In this document: positions 1 through 5,095 of the stretch, one piece after another
Layout: the number at the start of each line of letters is the position of its first letter
Numbering within the stretch: position 1 is the stretch's first letter
NCBI GenBank assembly: GCA_045614225.1
Contig: JAZLCO010000013.1
Coordinates: 1-6,647 of the forward strand
Reading direction: 5' to 3'
DNA length: 6,647 bases
Source: UBA9715 sp045614225
GTDB lineage: Bacteria > Actinomycetota > Coriobacteriia > Coriobacteriales > Eggerthellaceae
Notes under the pieces: generated by a model
Told to the model about the DNA's origin: nothing
What the model saw: only the letters and a program-made list of their open reading frames with translations
Databases searched by the model: none
Made by a program: the position numbers and the translations under genes

Positions 1-13
1 AAATGTTACCCAT

Positions 14-41
14 GGTTTAGATTTTTCGAAAAAAGTTAACC
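14..41. promoter_or_regulatory. AT-rich imperfect dyad upstream of feoAB, possible operator
   Basis: A 28-bp dyad centred between bases 27 and 28, with a perfect 12-bp core TTTTTCGAAAAA (22-33) and outer arms GGTT (14-17) and AACC (38-41). Eleven of the 14 base pairs match; the mismatches are at 18/37, 20/35 and 21/34. It lies just upstream of a -10-like box and of an iron transporter gene, where a metal-responsive repressor (Fur or DtxR/IdeR type) would be expected. The sequence does not clearly match a Fur box or a DtxR/IdeR box that I know, so the regulator is not assigned. It could also be the tail of an upstream transcription unit outside the window. Confidence 0.35.
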
Positions 42-49
42 GTGTATGT

Positions 50-55
50 CATAAT
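50..55 (+). promoter_or_regulatory. Possible -10 box of the feoAB promoter
   Basis: CATAAT matches the TATAAT consensus at five of six positions and sits about 25 bases before the start codon. No good -35 hexamer is found at 16-18 bp upstream; that stretch is A-rich and overlaps the dyad at 14-41, which would let a protein bound there block or assist RNA polymerase. The call is by position and consensus only. Confidence 0.3.
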
Positions 56-71
56 GCTCGCCGAGAGACAC

Positions 72-78
72 GGAGGAG
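72..78 (+). promoter_or_regulatory. Ribosome-binding site deciding between two start codons
   Basis: GGAGGAG is a strong Shine-Dalgarno match just before tandem ATG codons at 80 and 83. Measured from the GGAGG core (72-76), ATG 80 has a 3-nt spacer and ATG 83 a 6-nt spacer. The second ATG is therefore the better spaced start, and the protein may be one residue shorter than listed. Confidence 0.6.
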
Positions 79-79
79 C

Positions 80-2479
80 ATGATGCCGGATTCACACGTT
101 GAGGAAAACAAGCTGACCACACTCGACAAACTGGAAGCACAGCGCATGGCGCGCGTATGCGCCGTGGGAGGAGAGGGTGCCCTGCGCCAACATTTCCTCG
201 ATATGGGTGTTATTCCCGGTGCTTACGTCGAGTTCGTGAAACGTGCGCCGATGGGCGACCCCCTCGAATTCCGCATCCATGGGTATGAGCTGACGCTCCG
301 CAAGGAGGATGCCTCTCGGATCGACATCGAACTTGTGGCACCTGACGAGGAAGAGCACGTGTCGGCGTTTGCGCCGCAGCTATCCGACGAAGACTCGGAA
401 CACCCCGGCCTGGGCGAGGGCGGGCGGTTTCACATTCGTGCCGACGAGAACCCGCTTCCCGACGATGCGACGCTCACGTTCGCGCTCGCAGGCAACCAGA
501 ATTGCGGCAAGACGACCCTGTTCAACCAGCTCACCGGCTCGAACCAGCGTGTAGGCAATTTCCCGGGCGTGACGGTCGACCGCAAGGAAGGCCCGATCAA
601 GGGTCATCCGAACACAAACGTTGTCGACTTGCCCGGCATTTACTCGATGTCGCCTTACAGTAGCGAGGAGATCGTCTCGCGTCAGTTCATCCTCGACGAG
701 AAGCCAAGCGCCATCATCAACATCGTCGATGCGACCAACATCGAACGAAACCTTTATCTGACCATGCAGCTCATGGAACTTGACGTGCCGATGGTGCTCG
801 CTCTCAACATGATGGACGAAGTCCAGGGCAATGGTGGCTCGATTCGCATTAACGAACTCGAGGGCATGCTCGGAATCCCGGTCGTGCCCATCTCGGCGGT
901 GAACAACGAGGGCATCAACGAGCTCGTCAACCATGCCATTCACGTTGCGCACTACCAAGAGCGCCCTGGACGCCAGGACTTCTGCGACGCCTCCGCCAAC
1001 GGTGGCGCGGTGCATCGTTGCCTCCATGGAATTATGCACCTTATTGAGGACCATGCGCATCGTGCGGAGATCCCCGTACGGTTTGCGGCGACAAAACTGG
1101 CGGAGGGCGACCCGAGCGTCACGAGTGCGCTCGATTTGTCGCAAAACGAGCTTGAGATGGTCGACCACATCGTCGAGCAGATGGAGGAGGAACGTGGCCT
1201 CGATAGGGCAGCGGCAATCGCCGACATGCGTTACGCCTTCATCGGGCGCATCGTGTCGCGCACAGTCGTCAAACCCCGCGAGAGCAAGGAGCGTGCGCGC
1301 AGCCATGCAATCGACAAGCTGCTCACGGGCAGGTGGACAGCCATCCCGATGTTCATCGTCATCATGGGCGCGATATTCCTGCTCACGTTCAATTACATCG
1401 GTCCGTTCTTCCAGGACCTTATCCAGATGGGCATCGACGCCGTGACCGATGCCACGACCGAGGCCCTCGAAACGGCAGGTGCCAATCCAGTACTCCAGTC
1501 GTTCATCATCGATGGCGTCTATAACGGAATCGGCACGGTGCTGCTGTTCTTCCCGCTGATCGTCATCATGTTCTTCTTCCTGTCGTTGCTGCAAGACACC
1601 GGCTACATGGCGCGCGTCGCGTTCTTCATGGATCGCGCGCTTCGCAAGATCGGCTTGTCAGGCCGCTCGATCGTGCCCATGATCATGGGGTTTGGCTGCA
1701 CGGTTCCCGCCGTCATGGCCACACGCACGCTGCCTTCCGAGCGCGACCGCAAGCTGACGATTCTGCTCACGCCGTTCATGAGCTGCGTGACCAAACTCAC
1801 CATCTACGGGTTCGTGGCGCAGGCATTCTTCCCCCGCCAGGCTGGATGGATCATGATCGGGCTCTATGTGCTCGGCGTCATCATCGCGATTATCATGGGT
1901 CTCGTGACGCACAAGACTGCGTTCAAGGGCGAGGCCGTGCCGTTCGTCATGGAGCTGCCGAATTACCGCATGCCGTCCGCAAAGAGCGTCGGGCGCCTGG
2001 TGTGGGACAAGTCGAAGGACTTCATCACGCGCGCGTTCACGGTGATTTTCGTGGCGACTATCATCGTGTGGTTCCTGCAGTCGTTCAGCCCACAGCTCGT
2101 CATGGTGGACGACCCGGAGGAGAGCATCCTCGCGCTGATCGCCGGATGGATGGCGCCGCTGTTCGCGCCGCTCGGGTTCGGTGACTGGAGGTTCGTGACG
2201 GCGCTCATCGCGGGCTTCATGGCGAAGGAGACCGTCGTCTCGACGCTGACGGTGCTCTTCGACGGCACCGCCGCCCTCGTGGCCGCGCTCACACCTGCGG
2301 CTGCTGTGAGCTTCCTCGTGTTCTGCCTGCTGTACACGCCGTGCGTGGCCGCCATCGCTGCCATCAAGCGCGAGCTCGGCGGCAAATGGGCGCTCGGCAT
2401 CGTCGTGCTGCAGTGCGTTGTCGCCTGGGTGGTGGCGCTGATTGCGTACTTCGTGTGTATCGCCGTCGGTCTTGGTTAG
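80..2479 (+). CDS. feoB: Fused FeoA-FeoB ferrous iron transporter
   Basis: This is a ferrous iron uptake protein of the inner membrane, 799 aa. Residues about 11-86 are a FeoA (SH3-like) domain (ALRQHFLDMGVIPG), followed by an acidic linker to about 130. The FeoB G domain shows G1 GNQNCGKTT (138-146), a G2-region Thr in NFPGVTVD (160-167), G3 DLPG (183-186), G4 NMMD (243-246) and a G5-like ISA (271-273). After a helical GDI-like region come hydrophobic segments near 421-440, 482-504, 588-609, 652-669, 684-700, 740-760 and 771-797. The gate motifs are GFGCTVPAVMATRTL (537-551) and PFMSC (565-569). The C-terminal LLYTPCVAAIAAIKRE is typical of FeoB. E. coli FeoA and FeoB are separate; here they are one chain, as in some other anaerobes. 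No feoC follows. The second gate reads SCVTKLTIY, where many FeoBs have SCSA(R/K)LP(V/I)Y. The start is ATG 80 or, by spacing, ATG 83. Family certain; metal specificity inferred. Confidence 0.96.
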   Translation: MMPDSHVEENKLTTLDKLEAQRMARVCAVGGEGALRQHFLDMGVIPGAYVEFVKRAPMGDPLEFRIHGYELTLRKEDASRIDIELVAPDEEEHVSAFAPQLSDEDSEHPGLGEGGRFHIRADENPLPDDATLTFALAGNQNCGKTTLFNQLTGSNQRVGNFPGVTVDRKEGPIKGHPNTNVVDLPGIYSMSPYSSEEIVSRQFILDEKPSAIINIVDATNIERNLYLTMQLMELDVPMVLALNMMDEVQGNGGSIRINELEGMLGIPVVPISAVNNEGINELVNHAIHVAHYQERPGRQDFCDASANGGAVHRCLHGIMHLIEDHAHRAEIPVRFAATKLAEGDPSVTSALDLSQNELEMVDHIVEQMEEERGLDRAAAIADMRYAFIGRIVSRTVVKPRESKERARSHAIDKLLTGRWTAIPMFIVIMGAIFLLTFNYIGPFFQDLIQMGIDAVTDATTEALETAGANPVLQSFIIDGVYNGIGTVLLFFPLIVIMFFFLSLLQDTGYMARVAFFMDRALRKIGLSGRSIVPMIMGFGCTVPAVMATRTLPSERDRKLTILLTPFMSCVTKLTIYGFVAQAFFPRQAGWIMIGLYVLGVIIAIIMGLVTHKTAFKGEAVPFVMELPNYRMPSAKSVGRLVWDKSKDFITRAFTVIFVATIIVWFLQSFSPQLVMVDDPEESILALIAGWMAPLFAPLGFGDWRFVTALIAGFMAKETVVSTLTVLFDGTAALVAALTPAAAVSFLVFCLLYTPCVAAIAAIKRELGGKWALGIVVLQCVVAWVVALIAYFVCIAVGLG

Positions 2480-2494
2480 GTTTGCTTTTGTCCT

Positions 2495-2604
2495 ATGCGC
2501 TCTGACGCTGGAAAAGAGCTCGCCTACAGCAGTTCAGCTCACCTAAGTAACGAATAGAAGGTGCTTCACAAGCGGCTTCGCTCTTTCCCAGCGCCAGACC
2601 GCAT
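2495..2604. repeat. Long inverted repeat (25-bp arms, 60-bp loop) after feoAB
   Basis: The arms at 2495-2519 and 2580-2604 are reverse complements at 22 of 25 positions (mismatched pairs 2500/2599, 2505/2594 and 2512/2587). A short inner stem, CACCT (2540-2544) with AGGTG (2559-2563), lies in the loop. The repeat starts 16 bp past the feoAB stop codon. No T-tract follows either arm, so it is not a canonical rho-independent terminator. It could be a folded 3' UTR, a structured RNA, or a small MITE-like palindrome. I saw no target-site duplication at the flanks and no second copy in the window. Confidence 0.6.
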
Positions 2605-2615
2605 CGTAAACATCT

Positions 2616-2645
2616 GTTATCGCCAAAATCGATAACGTGGTATCG
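2616..2645. promoter_or_regulatory. LysR-type operator-like dyad upstream of the ligase gene
   Basis: GTTATCG (2616-2622) and CGATAAC (2630-2636) form a perfect 7-bp dyad with a 7-bp spacer. Within it, ATC-N9-GAT (T2620-N11-A2632) fits the general LysR-type T-N11-A box. A third half-site, TATCG (2641-2645), follows in direct orientation to the first, and CGATA (2630-2634) with TATCG (2641-2645) forms a second, overlapping imperfect dyad. Centred about 120 bp before the start codon and upstream of the candidate promoter, it is placed like an activator site. The binding protein is not encoded in the visible window. Confidence 0.5.
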
Positions 2646-2667
2646 TTCTTTCATATGGGAAATTGGC

Positions 2668-2696
2668 TTGAACCATTAATGAACCAGTGGTTTCAT
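2668..2696 (+). promoter_or_regulatory. Candidate promoter of the ligase operon
   Basis: TTGAAC (2668-2673) matches TTGACA at four of six positions. It is spaced 17 bp from TTTCAT (2691-2696), which matches TATAAT at four of six. Transcription would start near 2703, giving a leader of about 44 nt. The same stretch carries GAACCA twice (2670-2675 and 2681-2686, 11 bp apart) and a short dyad AACCA-G-TGGTT (2682-2692), which may be further protein contacts. The boxes are weak, as expected for an activator-dependent promoter; the call is tentative. Confidence 0.35.
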
Positions 2697-2705
2697 GGTG
2701 GACGC

Positions 2706-2722
2706 TATCGTGAAAATCAATA
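2706..2722 (+). promoter_or_regulatory. Second copy of the operator-like element
   Basis: Bases 2706-2722 repeat 2618-2634 at 14 of 17 positions (TATCG, two variable bases, AAAATC, one variable base, ATA), 88 bp downstream of the first copy. Another TATCG follows at 2721-2725. It lies between the candidate promoter and the ribosome-binding site, a position typical of a repressor or autoregulatory site. A protein bound to both copies could loop the DNA between them. Confidence 0.4.
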
Positions 2723-2735
2723 TCGGGATTCCCGT

Positions 2736-2742
2736 AAGGAGG
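2736..2742 (+). promoter_or_regulatory. Strong ribosome-binding site of the ligase gene
   Basis: AAGGAGG, preceded by T, is an almost full match to the Shine-Dalgarno consensus and lies 4 nt before ATG 2747. It fixes that start over the out-of-frame GTG 2637 and ATG 2655 upstream, which have no such site. A small dyad, CGGGATTCCCG (2724-2734), lies directly in front of it. Confidence 0.8.
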
Positions 2743-2746
2743 CTTC

Positions 2747-4138
2747 ATGGCAAAGAAGAACGTACCGTATGATCAGAAGTATTACGACGATGTCGAGACC
2801 TGGCCGCGCGAGAAGCTCGAGGAGCTGCAGCTCGAGCGGCTGAAGGACGAGCTCGTCTGGTCGTATGAGAACAGCCCGTACTACAAGCGCGCTTGGGATG
2901 AGGCCGGCGTCGATCCGCATATCACGTCGCTCAAAGACCTCGAGAAGTTCCCCTTCATCGACAAGCAGACCGAACGCGACTGCCAAGGCATCGGCAGCTT
3001 CTTCGGCGAGCTGTGCTGCGTGCCCGAGGATGACGTCGTCTACATGGCAACGTCGTCGGGTTCCACCGGCGTGCCCACGATGAGCCCGTTCTCCCAGCAC
3101 GACTTCGACGAGTTCATGCGCGCCGAGGCCCGTCTGTTCTGGCAGACCGGCATGCGTCCCAACGACCGTTACCTCCACGGTATGAACTTCGCCCTCTACG
3201 TCGGCGGCCCCTGCGTCATCGGCGCCCAGGAGCTCGGTGCTCTCGGCATCTGGGTTGGTGCCGTGCCTTCCGACCGTCTGCTGTGGGCCATGAAGCACTA
3301 CCAGCCGACGCACTTCTGGTCGTCGCCGTCGTACGCATGGCTGCTCGGCCAGAAAGCCCTCGAGAAAGGCTACGACCCCAAGGTCGACTTCGCCAACCTG
3401 CGCACGATCATCATCTCCGGCGAGCCGGGCGGCTCGATCGAGACCACGCGCAAGGCCATTGAGGACATTTGGGACGCGAGCGTCTACGACTTCTTCGGCC
3501 TGTCCGACATCTACGGTGCTTGCGCAGGCATGTGCGAGCACAAGGACGGCCTGCACATCATCGAGGACCAGATTCTCGTCGAGATCATCGACCCGGTCAC
3601 CGGTGAGGTCCTGCCCGACGGTGAGAAGGGCGAAATCGTCTACACCACGCTGACCAAGCGCAGCCGTCCGATGATCCGCTTCCGCTCGGGCGACATCGGC
3701 TGGGTCAACCGCAACAAGTGCGAATGCGGCCGCACCATGACCCGCATCTACATCTCCGGCCGCAAGGACGAGATGTTCATCGTCAGCGCCGTCAACGTCT
3801 TCCCGTCCGACATCGAGTACATCGTCCGTCAGGACAAGGGCCTGTCCGGCGAGTACCGCATCCGCGCCTACGACGAGAACCACACCACCAAGTACGAGGT
3901 TTCGGTCGAGCGCGTGTTCGACTCCGACGAGCCGTTCGACCAGATTGCCAGCCGCGTCGAGAACGCACTCAAGACTCACACTGGTGTGCGCCCGGCGCGC
4001 GTGCTCGTCTACGACACCGACAAGCTGGGCGCTTCCGGCGAGCACAAGGTCAAGCGCTTCATCGACGAGCGTACGTCGACCGCCGAAGCCAAGGAAGTCA
4101 TGCACGAGGCGGAAGAGCACGCCGCTCACAAGCAGTAA
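2747..4138 (+). CDS. Phenylacetate-CoA ligase family (PaaK-like) adenylate-forming enzyme
   Basis: This cytoplasmic enzyme should activate a carboxylic acid with ATP to an acyl-adenylate and then to a CoA thioester. Its 463 aa are somewhat above the usual 430-440 for PaaK. Visible family motifs are the phosphate-binding loop ATSSGSTGVPT (101-111), YDFFGLSDIYG (247-257) for adenine and acid binding, DGLHIIEDQILVEIIDP (267-283), and RFRSGDIG (311-318) with the ribose-binding Asp. CECGRT (325-330), SGRKDEMFIVSAVNVFP (337-353) and the C-terminal GEHKVKRFID (431-440) follow. The catalytic Lys is probably K434 by alignment with the family's GKAKR motif. Oddities: V109 replaces the Lys common in SSGTTGKPT, and an 18-residue charged tail with three His ends the protein. 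The start is fixed by AAGGAGG 4 nt upstream. It probably shares an mRNA with the LysR-type sensor domain 56 bp downstream. The substrate cannot be read from sequence; an aromatic acid is a family-based guess. F390 synthetase-like relatives belong to the same family. Confidence 0.88.
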   Translation: MAKKNVPYDQKYYDDVETWPREKLEELQLERLKDELVWSYENSPYYKRAWDEAGVDPHITSLKDLEKFPFIDKQTERDCQGIGSFFGELCCVPEDDVVYMATSSGSTGVPTMSPFSQHDFDEFMRAEARLFWQTGMRPNDRYLHGMNFALYVGGPCVIGAQELGALGIWVGAVPSDRLLWAMKHYQPTHFWSSPSYAWLLGQKALEKGYDPKVDFANLRTIIISGEPGGSIETTRKAIEDIWDASVYDFFGLSDIYGACAGMCEHKDGLHIIEDQILVEIIDPVTGEVLPDGEKGEIVYTTLTKRSRPMIRFRSGDIGWVNRNKCECGRTMTRIYISGRKDEMFIVSAVNVFPSDIEYIVRQDKGLSGEYRIRAYDENHTTKYEVSVERVFDSDEPFDQIASRVENALKTHTGVRPARVLVYDTDKLGASGEHKVKRFIDERTSTAEAKEVMHEAEEHAAHKQ

Positions 4139-4149
4139 CTCGACGATGC

Positions 4150-4176
4150 GTGGGAAAGGGGCAGCCTCTTTCCCAC
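4150..4176 (+). promoter_or_regulatory. Intercistronic hairpin with possible ribosome-binding-site switch
   Basis: The stem pairs 4150-4161 with 4165-4176 (12 pairs, one of them G-U) around a CAG loop. No T-tract follows, so it is not an intrinsic terminator; it may mark mRNA processing or protect the ligase transcript. Its 3' arm CTTTC (4168-4172) is also complementary to GAAAG (4181-4185), part of the downstream ribosome-binding site, with one more G-U pair at 4167/4186. The arm could therefore pair with either partner, which would open or hide the site for the next gene. Confidence 0.6.
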
Positions 4177-4181
4177 AAGTG

Positions 4182-4187
4182 AAAGGA
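4182..4187 (+). promoter_or_regulatory. Ribosome-binding site of the LysR-domain gene
   Basis: AAAGGA lies 7 nt before ATG 4195, a normal spacing. An in-frame TGA at 4180-4182 overlaps its first base and rules out any longer reading frame for the downstream gene. Confidence 0.7.
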
Positions 4188-4194
4188 CCAACAT

Positions 4195-4845
4195 ATGACG
4201 CAATTCGCAGTATCCGGTCAGCACTACCTGTTCAACGTGCAGACCTTCGCCAGCATCGTGCTGAGCAACGGCGGCGACGATTACGAGTATGCGCTGCGCG
4301 ACCGCACGACGCATGACGTGATCGGAGATGTGATGTCGGGTGCTTCCGAGCTGGGCGTGCTCGTCAAGACCACGCGCACGGCTGATGACCTTGAAGCGGC
4401 CTTTGCCGAGGCGGGCCTCGAGTTCGTCGAGCTCATCCAATCGACCCCGCGCGTCGCCCTGCCGGCGACCCACCCGTTTGTGAACTCCGAGAAGGTCACG
4501 CTTGAGCAGCTCGAGGATTATCCGTACATCTACTTCGAGCAGGAAGAAGGCGCTCCCCAGTACTTCGCCGAGGAAGCGCTCGCCGATGAGAAGCGCCGCA
4601 AGGGCATCGCCTGCACCGACCGTGCATCGCTGTCCGAGCTCATCACCGCCCTCAATGGCTACACCGTGACGAGCGGCATTCTCGTGGGCATCTCCGACGG
4701 CAAGGGCTTGTCGACCGTCGCGCTCGACACCGATGTCAAGCTGCACCTCGGCTATGTCGTGAAGAAGGGAGCCGAACTCTCCGAAACCGGCAAGAAGTTC
4801 GTCGCGAAACTCGAGCAGAACCTCAAGCGCTACGCCAAGTTCTAG
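4195..4845 (+). CDS. Stand-alone LysR-type effector-binding domain without DNA-binding HTH
   Basis: This 216-aa protein matches the C-terminal periplasmic-binding-protein-like effector domain of LysR-type regulators. Typical stretches are QFAVSGQHYLFNVQTFASIV (3-22), DVIGDVMSGASELGVLVK (41-58), HPFVNSEKVTLEQLEDYPYI (93-112), LITALNGYTVTSGI (149-162) and LGYVVKKGAELSETGKKFV (185-203). Full-length relatives are about 300 aa and carry some 85-90 further N-terminal residues: a winged HTH and a linker helix. Those are absent. An in-frame stop lies five codons upstream, the gap to the ligase gene is only 56 bp, and AAAGGA precedes the ATG, so this is not a mis-called start. No signal peptide is visible, so it should be cytoplasmic. 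Downstream of the ligase and before the terminator at 4995-5038, it likely shares the ligase mRNA. By inference it could bind the ligase's acid or CoA product, or pair with a full-length LysR protein and modulate it. Domain assignment firm; role unknown. Confidence 0.85.
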   Translation: MTQFAVSGQHYLFNVQTFASIVLSNGGDDYEYALRDRTTHDVIGDVMSGASELGVLVKTTRTADDLEAAFAEAGLEFVELIQSTPRVALPATHPFVNSEKVTLEQLEDYPYIYFEQEEGAPQYFAEEALADEKRRKGIACTDRASLSELITALNGYTVTSGILVGISDGKGLSTVALDTDVKLHLGYVVKKGAELSETGKKFVAKLEQNLKRYAKF

Positions 4846-4862
4846 GAATCGGCATTCGGGAA

Positions 4863-4926
4863 TGGCACAGCGTTCCCAGGGAAGGTTGTGCCATTGGCAC
4901 AGCGCTCCCAGGGAAGGTTGTGCCAT
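4863..4926. repeat. Tandem duplication of a 32-bp palindromic unit
   Basis: Units 4863-4894 and 4895-4926 are identical except T4873 versus C4905. Each is an imperfect palindrome with outer arms TGGCACAGC and GTTGTGCCA (one G-U pair) and an inner TTCC/GGAA stem around a CAG loop. In unit 1 the stem extends to AA/TT outside; in unit 2 the substitution breaks one inner pair. It starts 17 bp after the stop codon of the LysR-domain gene. No T-tract follows. It resembles REP-like intergenic palindromes or a pair of protein-binding dyads. Confidence 0.75.
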
Positions 4927-4955
4927 CGAGTTCTAGCCGCGCGACGTGCACAATT

Positions 4956-4977
4956 GGGACATTCAAGGTAATGTCCC
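4956..4977. repeat. Perfect 8-bp inverted repeat upstream of the terminator
   Basis: GGGACATT (4956-4963) and AATGTCCC (4970-4977) enclose a 6-nt loop, with two further outer pairs (T4955-G4978 and T4954-A4979). No T-tract follows, so it is not a terminator by itself. AATGTCC recurs at 5012-5018, spanning the loop of the terminator hairpin, so GGACATT (4957-4963) could pair with either copy. It may be an operator or part of a folded 3' UTR. Confidence 0.5.
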
Positions 4978-4994
4978 GAAAGCATAACCGCATT

Positions 4995-5038
4995 CAAACG
5001 ATGCATTGGGGAATGTCCTCCAATGCATCGTTTGTTTT
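4995..5038 (+). terminator. Rho-independent terminator of the ligase operon
   Basis: A 17-pair stem (4995-5011 with 5018-5034, one G-U pair) closes a 6-nt loop, AATGTC. The 3' arm ends in GTTTG and runs into TTTT (5035-5038), giving a U-rich tail. The A-rich side on the opposite strand is short, so termination is expected mainly on the + strand. It ends the transcript of the ligase and LysR-domain genes and separates it from the Fe-S protein gene, whose start lies about 60 bp further on. Confidence 0.8.
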
Positions 5039-5046
5039 GCTATCCT
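5038..5046 (+). promoter_or_regulatory. Possible extended -10 promoter for the Fe-S protein gene
   Basis: TGCTATCCT fits the extended -10 pattern TGN-TATNNT. It lies directly after the terminator and about 50 bp before the chosen start codon. No convincing -35 hexamer is seen; that position falls in the 3' arm of the terminator stem. A promoter is expected somewhere here because the strong terminator precedes the gene, but this box is only a candidate. Confidence 0.25.
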
Positions 5047-5095
5047 ACAGAGAGACGAAGATGGTTCTATGTCGCTATTTGAGAGGGAAGGCACC

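Noticed and set aside
380..1594. 404-aa open frame on the - strand within feoAB
   Set aside because: It is antisense to a clearly conserved transporter gene, with a composition rich in Asp, Val, Arg and His typical of reversed GC-rich codons, and no recognisable domain.
2637..2843. 68-aa frame upstream of and overlapping the ligase start
   Set aside because: It starts at a GTG without a ribosome-binding site, runs through the operator and promoter region into the ligase gene out of frame, and has no recognisable sequence.
2717..4129. 470-aa open frame on the - strand opposite the ligase
   Set aside because: Although long, it reads as repetitive Val/Asp/Leu/Ala sequence with no family motif, while the + strand carries every PaaK motif. 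Long antisense frames are common in GC-rich genes.
4150..4176. Rho-independent terminator between the ligase and LysR-domain genes
   Set aside because: The stem is strong, but the bases after it (AAGTGAAAGG) contain no T-run, and the downstream gene has its own ribosome-binding site but no promoter in the gap.
4126..4926. 266-aa open frame on the - strand across the LysR-domain gene and the tandem palindromes
   Set aside because: Its N-terminus is only the translated tandem repeat, and the rest is the reverse of the LysR-domain gene.
4863..4926. CRISPR-like or terminator reading of the tandem palindromes
   Set aside because: There are only two units with no spacers between them, and no T-tract follows either unit.
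5006..5095. N-terminal extension of the Fe-S protein from TTG 5006 or ATG 5069
   Set aside because: TTG 5006 lies inside the terminator stem. ATG 5069 has a weak ribosome-binding site, and the conserved-looking sequence begins only at about FLERSDAYWK after ATG 5096.
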